27,605 nt of DNA from Candidatus Moraniibacteriota bacterium. GTDB lineage: Bacteria > Patescibacteriota > Minisyncoccia > CAIUEV01. Positions 14,321-22,682 of this stretch are shown one piece after another (positions within the stretch are counted from its first letter, which is position 1; each line of letters starts with the position of its first letter). The notes under the pieces were generated by a model. It ran no database searches. It had not been told where the DNA came from and was given only the letters and a program-made list of their open reading frames with translations. The stretch covers positions 1-27,605 of the forward strand of contig VGKB01000006.1 of assembly GCA_016867255.1 (NCBI GenBank), read 5' to 3'. Made by a program: the position numbers and the translations under genes.

Positions 14321-14596
14321 ATGCTTCTGGACCAACATCAACGGGAAGAGTTTGCCAAACGGATTGCGGCGGCGGCGGAAGTTAGCGATTCGTTTGAAGG
14401 AAAGAAATTCGTGGAGAATTTTAAATATCTGAGCGGTATAAAGATGACAAAGGAAGGAGAGGATAAAATAGCCGAATGGATAAAATATAGCAGTGGCGCG
14501 CAAAGCAAAATGCGCGCGGCCATAAAACAAAATTTTAGTAGTCCTAGAGCCGTCTACGATGTGCTGATTGCCGAAGTAAAACCACCCCTTAATTAA
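14321..14596 (+). CDS. Small hypothetical helical protein
   Basis: I do not recognise this 91-aa protein. It is predicted to be all-helical, soluble and mildly basic, with conserved-looking segments FEGKKFVENFKYLSG and IAEWIKYSSGAQSKM and a C-terminus VYDVLIAEVKPPLN. The ATG at 14321 is chosen; a longer frame would begin at a TTG at 14294. There is no clear ribosome-binding site. It lies 59 nt after ligA and 21 nt before the next small gene, all on the plus strand, so it is probably transcribed with them. No function can be given. Confidence 0.6.
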   Translation: MLLDQHQREEFAKRIAAAAEVSDSFEGKKFVENFKYLSGIKMTKEGEDKIAEWIKYSSGAQSKMRAAIKQNFSSPRAVYDVLIAEVKPPLN

Positions 14597-14617
14597 ATTT
14601 TGTAATTTCAAAAAACA

Positions 14618-15097
14618 ATGGCGCAAGGACAAGAAAAAGAGGTAGAAAAAGCAACTTCCGCGCCGGAAAGGTTTCGGAAGGAAGGATCAAATGAAAAATA
14701 CAGCCCGGGAGAAGCAAGGAGAGAAGAGATTTGGGAGGCCGGAGAGCCGGAAGAGAGACAGGCGTTAGAAGTAGAAATAAATTTTAAAAGAGAGAGAGGA
14801 GAGGCCGAAGCCGGGGAAACTACGGCGGAAGTCACGGCGGAAGATAGAAGCTTGGAAGAACTCAAGGGCGATCTAAGAAAAGCATTGGAAAACAGTGAAG
14901 CGGCGGCGGATGGCCTAAAAATTTTTCAACGAATGGCGGAGCGCATTCTGGACGAATGTGAAGGAGACGAAGAAAAAGTCCTGCAAATGGTTAAAAACAT
15001 CGCCCGGGAAGTTGCTCCTGGGGATGCAAGCACTGGCGGCCACATTCAGATGGAGTTGAATAATCTCATCATTAACTTGCAAAAGGCCGGCTATTAA
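14618..15097 (+). CDS. Small acidic hypothetical protein
   Basis: I do not recognise this 159-aa protein. The first 75 residues are highly charged, Glu/Ala/Arg-rich and probably disordered. Residues about 78-159 look helical (DRSLEELKGDLRKALEN, then FQRMAERILDECEGDEEKV) and end in an amphipathic helix, MELNNLIINLQKAGY. It has no signal peptide or membrane segment and a single cysteine. It follows the 91-aa gene by 21 nt and converges on dnaK, whose stop is 24 nt away. The charge pattern suggests a binding or adaptor protein, but that is only inference. Confidence 0.6.
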   Translation: MAQGQEKEVEKATSAPERFRKEGSNEKYSPGEARREEIWEAGEPEERQALEVEINFKRERGEAEAGETTAEVTAEDRSLEELKGDLRKALENSEAAADGLKIFQRMAERILDECEGDEEKVLQMVKNIAREVAPGDASTGGHIQMELNNLIINLQKAGY

Positions 15098-15121
15098 GGA
15101 ATTTAAAGCACTAAAGATCGA

Positions 15122-17047
15122 TTATTTGTCTTCTTTTGGCTTATTTTCTTCGCCTTCTCCTTTCTTTCCGTCCGGTTTTTCTTCTTCTCCTTTATCGCTT
15201 TCCTTTGCAGTTTTAGCTTCTTTTACCTCCTGGGCTTGCTTATATAAAATCTCTCCAATTTTTTGCGCCGATTGGCTCAATTCTTCCAGGGTTTTTTTGA
15301 TTGCTTCTTTGTCGTCCCCGTCCTTTATTTCCCGCAGAGATTTGATTTTTTCTTCAATGTCTTTCCTCTCCTCTTCGCTAATTTTATCTCCCGCTTCCTT
15401 GAGAGCTTTTTCGGTGGTAAATATAAGGGTGTCGGCCAAGTTGCGGCTTTCAATAAGTTCTTTTTTGGCTTTGTCTTCATCCGCATGCGCTTCGGCGTCT
15501 TTTCGCATTTTTTCAATCTCTTCATCGGAAAGGCCGGAAGATGCTTCAATTCTTATGGATTGCTCTTTCCCAGTAGCTTTATCCTTGGCAGTAACATTGA
15601 GGATTCCATTAGCGTCTAGGTCAAATTTTACTTCAATTTGGGGGATCCCTCGGGGAGCCGGCGGTATTCCGTCTAGGTGAAAGCGGCCCAATGATTTGTT
15701 ATCTGCGGCCATCTCCCTTTCGCCTTGCAGAACATGAATCTCTACCGATGGCTGATTGTCGGAAGCGGTGGAGAAGATTTGTTCTTTGGAAGTGGGAATC
15801 GTTGTATTTCTTTCAATAATGGGCGTACGAATTCCTCCCAAAGTTTCAATACCCAAAGTCAAGGGAGTGACGTCTAAAAGCAGTACGTCCTTTACGTCTC
15901 CCCGCAGCACTCCCCCTTGGACAGCGGCGCCCAAGGCCACAACCTCGTCCGGGTTAAGAGAAATATTGGGCTTTTTGCCAAAAAATTCTTTCACTTTTTT
16001 TACTACCAGAGGCATGCGGGTTTGACCTCCCACTAAAATGACTTCGTTAATGGCCGATTTATCAGTCTTGGCGTCCTCCAAAGCTTTCTTGCAGGGCTTT
16101 AATGTACCTTCCACTAAATCACCCACTAGATCTTCTAATTTGGCGCGGCTTATCTTCATATTAAGGTGTTTGGGCCCGCCGTCTCCCATGGTGATGAAAG
16201 GCTGGTTAATTTCTGTTTCCATTGAGGTGGAAAGTTCAATCTTGGCTTTTTCCGCCGCTTCTTTCACTCTCTGTAGAGCCATGGAGTCTTTTGCCAGATC
16301 AATCCCTTCGGTTTTTTTGAATTCGGCGATAATCCAATCAATAATCTTTTGATCAAAGTCGTCCCCTCCCAAGTGAGTGTCGCCGCTGGTGGCTTTGACT
16401 TCCACTGATTTATCGTCGCCCTCGCCAACCACTTCCAGAACCGAGACATCAAAAGTTCCGCCCCCAAGATCGTAAACGATTATTTTTTCGTCTTTGTTAC
16501 GGTTAAATCCGTACGCCAGGGCGGCGGCAGTGGGCTCGTTGATAATTCTTTCCACTTCAAAGCCGGCGATTTTACCGGCATCACGGGTAGCTTTCCTTTG
16601 GGCATCGTCAAAATAAGCCGGAACGGTAATTACCGCTTTTTCAATTTTTTCTCCCGTTTTTGCCTCGGCATCCGATTTTAATTTTGCCAGAATCATGGCG
16701 GAAATTTCTTGGGGCTTTTTCCATTCATCGCCTAATTTTATTTCTACCCCGCCATCCTTTCCTTCCTGCAATTTAAAAGGAAAGAGTTTAATGTCGTTCT
16801 GTACTTCCGGATCGGTAAACCGGCGGCCAATCAGCCGCTTGGCAGAAAAAATCGTATTCTCTGGGTTAGTTACCGCCTGTCTCTTAGCGGTTATCCCTAC
16901 TAACCGTTCGCCATTTTTTGACAGCGCTGTCACTGAGGGAGTAGTGCGAGCTCCCTCGTGATTTTCAATAACCTTTGGCTTGTCTCCTTCCATAAGGGCC
17001 ATGCAGGAGTTAGTGGTGCCAAGGTCAATACCGAGTATTTTGGACAT
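15122..17047 (-). CDS. dnaK: Molecular chaperone DnaK (Hsp70)
   Basis: ATP-driven Hsp70 that binds exposed hydrophobic stretches of cytoplasmic proteins. The 641-aa protein has the nucleotide-binding domain with GIDLGTTNSC near the N-terminus, IINEPTAAALAYGF and IVYDLGGGTFDVS. The linker DVLLLDVTPLTLGIETLGG leads to the substrate domain, a helical lid and a Glu/Lys/Gly-rich tail (about the last 35 residues). The ATG at 17047 lies 63 nt downstream of a perfect CIRCE operator, so HrcA repression is expected. grpE, dnaJ and hrcA are absent from the window, so the partners must be encoded elsewhere. The upstream glycosyltransferase gene, on the same strand, ends 95 nt away. Confidence 0.98.
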   Translation of the reverse strand: MSKILGIDLGTTNSCMALMEGDKPKVIENHEGARTTPSVTALSKNGERLVGITAKRQAVTNPENTIFSAKRLIGRRFTDPEVQNDIKLFPFKLQEGKDGGVEIKLGDEWKKPQEISAMILAKLKSDAEAKTGEKIEKAVITVPAYFDDAQRKATRDAGKIAGFEVERIINEPTAAALAYGFNRNKDEKIIVYDLGGGTFDVSVLEVVGEGDDKSVEVKATSGDTHLGGDDFDQKIIDWIIAEFKKTEGIDLAKDSMALQRVKEAAEKAKIELSTSMETEINQPFITMGDGGPKHLNMKISRAKLEDLVGDLVEGTLKPCKKALEDAKTDKSAINEVILVGGQTRMPLVVKKVKEFFGKKPNISLNPDEVVALGAAVQGGVLRGDVKDVLLLDVTPLTLGIETLGGIRTPIIERNTTIPTSKEQIFSTASDNQPSVEIHVLQGEREMAADNKSLGRFHLDGIPPAPRGIPQIEVKFDLDANGILNVTAKDKATGKEQSIRIEASSGLSDEEIEKMRKDAEAHADEDKAKKELIESRNLADTLIFTTEKALKEAGDKISEEERKDIEEKIKSLREIKDGDDKEAIKKTLEELSQSAQKIGEILYKQAQEVKEAKTAKESDKGEEEKPDGKKGEGEENKPKEDK

Positions 17048-17110
17048 CTAATTAAATTAAAATTTAAAAATCAAAACCCTAAACATTGTATTTTATATTT
17101 TAAACTTCTT

Positions 17111-17137
17111 TTAGCACTCGTCAAGTGTGAGTGCTAA
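17111..17137 (-). promoter_or_regulatory. CIRCE operator (HrcA binding site)
   Basis: TTAGCACTC (17111-17119), a 9-nt spacer and GAGTGCTAA (17129-17137) match the CIRCE consensus exactly. It lies between the glycosyltransferase stop (17143) and the dnaK start (17047). On the minus strand TTGACG (17119-17124) sits in the spacer and could be a -35 box, but no -10 box at the usual distance is convincing. It predicts heat-inducible control of dnaK by HrcA. Confidence 0.95.
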
Positions 17138-17142
17138 AAGAG

Positions 17143-18303
17143 TTAAGAAATTGCGGTCTCTATTAGGCATTCATAGGTCTTTCTAGCCGCTTTTTCCCAG
17201 CTGAAATTCTTAACCCAGGATAATCCTTTGTTTTTCAAGAATTTCATTTTCTGGGAAGAGGAATATAATTCTTTAATGGTAGCGGCCAAGTCACTCACTT
17301 TTCCGGTATCAAAAAATAGGGCGTTATTACCAGCCGCTTCAATGAGACTTGAATTTTTAGCCGTGATTACGGGAACGCCGCAAGCCATGGCTTCCAAAAT
17401 AGGGATGCCAAATCCTTCATAAAGCGAAGGGAAGACGAATATTTCCGCGCCCCAGAGAAGATAAGGCAAGTCAGGTATGGAAAAATTGCCTGTCATTATA
17501 ATATCTTTGCGCCATACGGAGTTTTTAATCTGTTTTTTTAGATTTTCCATCATCCAGGCGTCAGAACCAGCTAAGACTAATTTCCAGTCCTTAAATGTGT
17601 GAAGAGTCTTAATCCTTTCAAACGCGCTTACCAAGACGCCTAGATTTTTACGCGGCTGAATAGCGCCGACATATATTAAGTATTTAGCGTGGGGAGGGAT
17701 TTTGTATCGTTCCTTAATAACTTTGATTTTGGGAAGCTCATTATTTTTGGGCAGGCGGAATATTTTACCGTCGTAGCCGTGGTGGATAACTTTGATTTTA
17801 TGAGGAGGAACTTCGTACATTTCATTAAGGTCTCGGGCGGTTGAGCGGGAAATCGCGATTATCCGGTCAGCGTTTTTAACCGCATAAGCGGTAAGATAGT
17901 TAAGCAGCAGCAGGTCTTTGGCCGGAAAAAAATCCGGGAAGAGCTTAAAAGCCAGATCGTGGATGGTAATAACCGTCTTTAGCCCCCGGGGACGGAAAAT
18001 CGGCAGATTATGAAGAGGCATCCATAAAACTTGCGGATTAGTCGCTCGCAGGAGAGAGGGGAGCTTAAGCTGGGTCCAAAAAAAGGGAAACGGCTCATTG
18101 CGGATTTTGTAATTTGAGAAGTTCTTAAATTCCAAATAGGGATTTACCTTTCCCTGAAGATAAACGTGAAAAATGGTTTCCGGAGCCAGACTCCCGAACC
18201 GCTGAAGCATGTTTAGAATATAGATTCTGGTTCCGTCAATGCGTTTTTGGCAAAGATCGGCTGCGTCAATGCCGATGGAGGGGATAAATGATTTTTTTTG
18301 CAT
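17143..18303 (-). CDS. Glycosyltransferase family 4 (GT-B fold)
   Basis: Transfers a sugar from a nucleotide donor, probably to a surface glycan or lipid-linked precursor. The 386-aa protein has the GT-B two-domain layout: an N-terminal acceptor domain ending in TIHDLAFKLFPDFF (113-126) and a donor domain from about 205 (YLIYVGAIQPRKNLGVLVSAF, a standard GT4 strand-loop). The E-x7-E motif is intact, E296 and E304 in YEGFGIPILEAMACGVPVI. It has no membrane segment and is presumably cytoplasmic or membrane-associated. The ATG at 18303 follows the infB stop by only 2 nt, so it is translated from the infB transcript. The exact sugar and acceptor cannot be read from the sequence. Confidence 0.9.
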   Translation of the reverse strand: MQKKSFIPSIGIDAADLCQKRIDGTRIYILNMLQRFGSLAPETIFHVYLQGKVNPYLEFKNFSNYKIRNEPFPFFWTQLKLPSLLRATNPQVLWMPLHNLPIFRPRGLKTVITIHDLAFKLFPDFFPAKDLLLLNYLTAYAVKNADRIIAISRSTARDLNEMYEVPPHKIKVIHHGYDGKIFRLPKNNELPKIKVIKERYKIPPHAKYLIYVGAIQPRKNLGVLVSAFERIKTLHTFKDWKLVLAGSDAWMMENLKKQIKNSVWRKDIIMTGNFSIPDLPYLLWGAEIFVFPSLYEGFGIPILEAMACGVPVITAKNSSLIEAAGNNALFFDTGKVSDLAATIKELYSSSQKMKFLKNKGLSWVKNFSWEKAARKTYECLIETAIS

Positions 18304-18305
18304 GG

Positions 18306-20096
18306 CTAAGTTATTGAAACAACCTGCTCTTCGTAAAAGTAAGAATTTAAAATGTCGCCTTCTTTAATTTTAGTAAGCGGTCCCCGAGTCTTAAAAGTAA
18401 TTCCGCATTCCTCCCCTTCTTCGGCCTCCTCGGCCTCCGTCTTGCCTTTTTTCATTTGGACTACGTTGCCGATGCTGATAGTCTCACCGTCTCTTTGAAT
18501 CTCGGCTTCGTCCCCCTTGCGGATTTTTCCCTTTGTAACTTTCCCTCCGACAATCATGTCTTTCTTGCCGGTACGAAAAATGGCCAAAACTTGCAGAGAA
18601 CCCTGGTCTAAGCGGACCTTCTCTGTGGCAATAATTCTCCGCATCTCTTTTTGGATGTCTCCGATTAAATGGTAGATTACGTCAAAAAATCGAACCTTGA
18701 TCTTTTCTTTTATTGCGACTTGGGAAGCAGTAAGAGTTTCGGTAACTCGGAAGCCGTAGGGTACAGCATTGCTGATTTTGGCAAAAAGGACATCCGATTC
18801 AGATACCTGGCCCACACCGGACTTTATCGTTTTTATAATCACGTTGTCCACTACCAGACTATCTAAAATCTGGGTGATCGCCTCCAAGGACCCCTGAGTG
18901 TCGGCCTTCAAAACAATATTTAGTTTTTGGTACTTTTCTTTTTTCAGCGACTTTTCAATCCTTTTCAAGGCGGAAGCCCTTCCTTTGTAGGTAATCTCAC
19001 GGGATAAAGTAATCTCTCTTTTTCTCTTTAAAGACTTCTTTTCCAGCACCTTAACCACGCTTCCCGCGGCCGGTAAAGCCGTAAACCCCAGAAGAGTTAC
19101 GGGCGTGCCGGGGCGGGCGAGAAGACTTTTTTTGCCCTGAAAGTCTTCTAGAGATTTGACTTTCCCCGTAACATTCTCAGCAGTAACAAAGTCTCCTTTC
19201 TTTATGATTCCATTTTTAGCGATCACCGTGGCAACTGGCCCTCTTTTTTTGTCCAGATGGGATTCCAAAACCAAGCCCAATCCGGGGCAGGAATAGTTCG
19301 CTTTAAGTTCCTCAATATCAGCTACCAGAAGGATAGTTTCCAATAAATCATCAATATTTTTATTCTGTTTGGCGGATATCTCCACGACAGGTATTTTTCC
19401 GCCCCAACCCTCAACCAGTACTCCTTCCTCGGCCAACTTGCCCTTGACTTTGTCCGGATTGGCTTCGGGTTTGTCAACTTTGTTAAGGCAGACGATAAAA
19501 GGGATTTTAGCGGATTTTACGTAATCCAGCACTTCTTTTGTTTGTGGCTTTACTCCGTCATCGGCAGCGATGATTATCACCGCGATGTCGGCCGCGTTAG
19601 CCCCGCGGGAGCGCATTTTTTGAAAGGCTTCATGACCGGGGGTGTCAACGAAAGTAATCAATTTACCCTTGCTATTAACCTGATAGGCCGTGATATGCTG
19701 GGTAATGCCGCCAGACTCGCTTTCGGCGACCTTGGTGCGCCGGATAGTATCTAAAAGCGTGGTTTTGCCGTGGTCCACATGGCCCAAAATCGTGACTATC
19801 GGAGGACGAGGTTTGAGTTGTTTTTTGGGAGTTTTTTTGAGCTCCTCTTTTAAGATGGAAGAAATGTTTGACGTCTTTTTTCTTTGGCCAGTTTCTTTTG
19901 TTGACACCTTTTCTTTTTTGACCTGGAATCCTAAATCTTCGGCAATAATAGCGGCCGTGTCATAGTCCAACTCTTCGTTTATGGTTACTAAGAATCCGTT
20001 GTCCATAAGAATGGCAATGGTTTCAGAAACGCTTTTTTTCAAGCGTTTGGCAAATTCTTTAACGGTAATGGATTCTGGCAAGGAAATTTTTTCCAT
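18306..20096 (-). CDS. infB: Translation initiation factor IF-2
   Basis: GTPase that brings fMet-tRNA to the ribosomal P site and promotes subunit joining. At 596 aa it is a short IF-2: one IF2-N-like helical module (about 8-60), a short Lys-rich linker, then the conserved core. The G domain shows G1 GHVDHGKT (105-112), the switch I threonine in GGITQH (129-134), G3 DTPGH (151-155) and G4 NKVDK (205-209). Domains II, III and IV follow, ending with the fMet-tRNA-binding C2 part (GPLTKIKEGDILNSYFYEE). It lacks the long N-terminal extension of E. coli IF-2. It lies between a DUF4446 gene (15 nt upstream) and a glycosyltransferase (2 nt downstream) instead of in the common nusA-infB-rbfA cluster. 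Confidence 0.97.
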   Translation of the reverse strand: MEKISLPESITVKEFAKRLKKSVSETIAILMDNGFLVTINEELDYDTAAIIAEDLGFQVKKEKVSTKETGQRKKTSNISSILKEELKKTPKKQLKPRPPIVTILGHVDHGKTTLLDTIRRTKVAESESGGITQHITAYQVNSKGKLITFVDTPGHEAFQKMRSRGANAADIAVIIIAADDGVKPQTKEVLDYVKSAKIPFIVCLNKVDKPEANPDKVKGKLAEEGVLVEGWGGKIPVVEISAKQNKNIDDLLETILLVADIEELKANYSCPGLGLVLESHLDKKRGPVATVIAKNGIIKKGDFVTAENVTGKVKSLEDFQGKKSLLARPGTPVTLLGFTALPAAGSVVKVLEKKSLKRKREITLSREITYKGRASALKRIEKSLKKEKYQKLNIVLKADTQGSLEAITQILDSLVVDNVIIKTIKSGVGQVSESDVLFAKISNAVPYGFRVTETLTASQVAIKEKIKVRFFDVIYHLIGDIQKEMRRIIATEKVRLDQGSLQVLAIFRTGKKDMIVGGKVTKGKIRKGDEAEIQRDGETISIGNVVQMKKGKTEAEEAEEGEECGITFKTRGPLTKIKEGDILNSYFYEEQVVSIT

Positions 20097-20111
20097 AAAA
20101 AACTTAAGGAA

Positions 20112-20567
20112 TTAGCTGTCAAAAACTACTTGTTTCGCCCGCTCTAGCGCCTTTTTTTCTTCGGGGAGCAAACTGGCGCCGTTTTGCTCCTCCCCTTTAT
20201 GGATTTGGCGAATGTAAGATCGCAGCCCTTGAGCGGTTTGCAGGTAGGATACCACCAAGCCGGTATCGTTGAAATTAAGAAGGGCAACACTGAAGCTCTG
20301 GTTGCCGCTCTTCTCGCCCAGAGCGTTAAATTTAACCACCCCCACTTTGCAGATCCCTCTCCTGGCGACTTTGTTTATTTGACTGTTTATTTCATACAGG
20401 TCTTGTACGTCTTTGTCTAATTTTTTAGCTTTAAGACTGGGGTGTAGTGAGCCGTTCGGCATCCCTACCGTTTTTTCCAATGCCTTAATCTTTTTCCAAA
20501 ACAGAATATTTCCCAAGACAAGCAGAAAGCCGATAATTGACAAAAAAACAGTTGAGAACAATTCCAT
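20112..20567 (-). CDS. DUF4446 family membrane-anchored protein
   Basis: The 151-aa protein has one N-terminal membrane helix (about 5-24, VFLSIIGFLLVLGNILFW). A short helical region follows, then a soluble domain (about 70-150) with the DUF4446 pattern: KVGVVKFNALGEKSGNQSF, then VALLNFNDTGLVVSYL, and LLPEEKKALERAKQ at the end. DUF4446 proteins occur in Firmicutes and in CPR bacteria; their function is unknown to me. It sits 5 nt after the upstream glycosyltransferase and 15 nt before infB, so it is co-transcribed with both. The domain call is from memory of the pattern and is fairly firm. Confidence 0.8.
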   Translation of the reverse strand: MELFSTVFLSIIGFLLVLGNILFWKKIKALEKTVGMPNGSLHPSLKAKKLDKDVQDLYEINSQINKVARRGICKVGVVKFNALGEKSGNQSFSVALLNFNDTGLVVSYLQTAQGLRSYIRQIHKGEEQNGASLLPEEKKALERAKQVVFDS

Positions 20568-20572
20568 GCGCG

Positions 20573-21832
20573 TTATAGGTTACAAGTCTTGATTATCTTC
20601 TCCGCGGCCTTATCCCAAGTAAAAACGCCCCAGGCTCTTTTTAAGTTTTCCCGGCGGATTCTATTTCTTAAATAGGAATTGCCGGAAAGGTTAAGTATTA
20701 ATTTAACAAAATCGGGGTAATTTTTGGCGTAAAGCCCATTTTTGCCAAGAAAAAAGCGGTTATTTTTTTTGTCAAAACAGACTACCGGCAGCCCTGCCGC
20801 CATATAATTGAGGATTTTTCCGCTTGACTCGGAAGAATGGGGCGGTTTAAGGTCCAAAGCTATATCTCCCAACAAGTTAAAGTAGAGGAGGTTTTTAGCG
20901 TTGAGGTTTGGCGAAACAATAATTTTTTCTCGATTAGCTTTCAATTGGGAAAGTGCTTCCGGCGGCAATTTAGTAAGATTCCCGCCGGCAAAAAGGAAGC
21001 GCAAATGGTTATTTTTAATCAGAGCGGACAGTGCTTCTGATATGAAAATGCCCAGTCCCTTTGCCCAAGCGAAACTTCCGGTGTAAAGGATTATCTTTTT
21101 CCGTTCCTTCAGCCAGTTAAAAAGAAGTAATATTTCGTCTTTTGCAAGAGTGCCTCTTAATTTGGCAATGGCCTGTTTTTTATCTTTGGGGGCAGTGAGG
21201 CGGAGAGATTTTTTCTGGTAGATTTTTGTGTCAAAGAAAGAAATTCCGTCCGGGACAAGACAAATATTTTTCCGGGCGCTTATTTTTTTAAGCAATACTA
21301 GGCAATCCCAAGAGCTTACGAACGTTAAGTCGGGAAAAAACAGGATAAACTTTTCCAGCCATCTTATGGCACTAAGAAAAAAATTTCCTTTTACCATGCC
21401 GTATTCCCGCATTTCGTTGGATAAGCTTCCCTGCGTGTCCAAAACCAGCAAGGGTTTAAATTGGAAAAGCGTCAGGAGAAGAGAAAGGTATTTGGCCGCA
21501 ACGGCTATTGCGCCGCCGTGAAAAAGGTGCCCGTAAAGCACTCGAGGGCGGCAATAAACCGTTTCATGAAGAACGGTCCAGAAAAGGAAAAAACTAGCTG
21601 GCAGGTTTTTCCAGCTGGCCGCGACTTCGTTTGGATCGGTGCCTAATCGGTAAAAAGACCTTTTGATTAGCAGACCGGGGATGTCTTCACCGTCGCGGTA
21701 GGTGACGATTTTGACGCGAAATCCCTTTTTTTGCAAAGCTTCCGCTTCACCCCGAATACGCATGTGACAGCCGCGGTTGGCATAAAAAGGGGTGGGCGCA
21801 ATGAAGAGAAAATCCAAAGAAATATTTTCCAT
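20573..21832 (-). CDS. Glycosyltransferase, GT4-like
   Basis: The 419-aa protein has the GT-B layout. The N-terminus (LDFLFIAPTPFYANRGCHMRI) carries the glycine-containing loop, and the acceptor domain runs to about 205. The donor domain includes ILYTGSFAWAKGLGIFISEAL and LRFLFAGGN. The position equivalent to E-x7-E reads SSGKILNYMAAGLPVV, so the second glutamate is replaced by Asn, a variant seen in some GT4-like enzymes. Two hydrophobic patches near 85-95 and 105-125 could help membrane association. It follows tpiA by 19 nt and precedes the DUF4446 gene by 5 nt. It probably acts in surface glycan assembly; substrates are unknown. Confidence 0.82.
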   Translation of the reverse strand: MENISLDFLFIAPTPFYANRGCHMRIRGEAEALQKKGFRVKIVTYRDGEDIPGLLIKRSFYRLGTDPNEVAASWKNLPASFFLFWTVLHETVYCRPRVLYGHLFHGGAIAVAAKYLSLLLTLFQFKPLLVLDTQGSLSNEMREYGMVKGNFFLSAIRWLEKFILFFPDLTFVSSWDCLVLLKKISARKNICLVPDGISFFDTKIYQKKSLRLTAPKDKKQAIAKLRGTLAKDEILLLFNWLKERKKIILYTGSFAWAKGLGIFISEALSALIKNNHLRFLFAGGNLTKLPPEALSQLKANREKIIVSPNLNAKNLLYFNLLGDIALDLKPPHSSESSGKILNYMAAGLPVVCFDKKNNRFFLGKNGLYAKNYPDFVKLILNLSGNSYLRNRIRRENLKRAWGVFTWDKAAEKIIKTCNL

Positions 21833-21851
21833 TTTTCATTTGATGAATATC

Positions 21852-22682
21852 TTACTTACTTCTGTTTTCGTAACAACTCTTAATTATCGGCAAAAACTCA
21901 AACATGCTTAAACTCGCCCCTCCTATCAGAAGTCCATCAAGAATATCCGTGTCCAAAAAGCCGTCAATATTTCTTTGGCTGACGGAGCCGCCGTATAAAA
22001 TTTTGGTTTTTTTGGTGATGTCGGACCGATACATTTGGGAGAGAATTTTACGGATTAAAATTGTTACTCCCATGACATCGTCGGGACTGTCGGCAGTGTT
22101 TAGGTAAGTATTATTTGACGATTGTATTGCGGGATTACTCATATTGCTGATAGCCCAGACCGGTTCGTAGGCGATGGCGATTCTGGGTAAATTAAGAGCG
22201 CTGACGTTCTGGAGGGCCTGGTAAATTTGGTTTTTTACGACATCGTTAGTTTTGTTTTGTTCTCTTTCTTCTTTGGTCTCTCCGATGCAAAGGATCGGGT
22301 TGAGGTTGCCCCCAAGAACGGAAAGAATTTTTTGGTTGACGCCTTGGTCTTTTTCCCCAAAGAATTTTCTCCTTTCTGAATGCCCCACTATGGCGTATTG
22401 ACAGCGGGCGTCTTCCGCCATCTTAACGCTTAATTCACCGGTAAAAGCGCCTCTGGTCTCCCAATGGATGTTTTGGATGCCCCAATTAAAACCGCTGCTA
22501 TTGGGCAAACGTCCCAGAAAAACGCTGGGTGGACAGACGACCAAATCAATTTTCTGGAAGAAGTCTTTTTTATTCATGGCGCGGATGCCCTTTTCCAAAG
22601 ATTTAATGATCCGGTCCGCCTCTTTTAGGGTTAGGGGGTTCATTTTCCAGTTGGCAACAAGGAGAAATGGTTTGTTTTTCAT
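21852..22682 (-). CDS. tpiA: Triosephosphate isomerase with altered loop 6
   Basis: Interconverts dihydroxyacetone phosphate and glyceraldehyde-3-phosphate in glycolysis. The 276-aa protein is slightly longer than the usual 250. Catalytic residues are in place: N11 and K13 (NWKMN), H101 (VGHSERR) and E173 (YEPVWAI). The phosphate-binding C-terminal loops ILYGGSV (228-234) and LLIGGASL (251-258) are present. Loop 6, normally AIGTGKTA, reads AISNMSNPAIQSSNN and is followed by about 14 extra residues before the next helix, so the phosphate-gripping GTG is missing. It is the first gene of the minus-strand run ending with the glycosyltransferase at 17143. The start is the ATG at 22682. Confidence 0.94.
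   Translation of the reverse strand: MKNKPFLLVANWKMNPLTLKEADRIIKSLEKGIRAMNKKDFFQKIDLVVCPPSVFLGRLPNSSGFNWGIQNIHWETRGAFTGELSVKMAEDARCQYAIVGHSERRKFFGEKDQGVNQKILSVLGGNLNPILCIGETKEEREQNKTNDVVKNQIYQALQNVSALNLPRIAIAYEPVWAISNMSNPAIQSSNNTYLNTADSPDDVMGVTILIRKILSQMYRSDITKKTKILYGGSVSQRNIDGFLDTDILDGLLIGGASLSMFEFLPIIKSCYENRSK

Noticed and set aside
14321..15097. Toxin-antitoxin pair
   Set aside because: The two small genes are adjacent, but neither shows a known toxin fold or an antitoxin DNA-binding motif, and the gap and sizes are not diagnostic.
17092..17124. dnaK promoter made of TTGACG in the CIRCE spacer and TATAAA
   Set aside because: The spacing on the minus strand is 21 nt, outside the normal 16-18, so I list the CIRCE but not this pair as a promoter.
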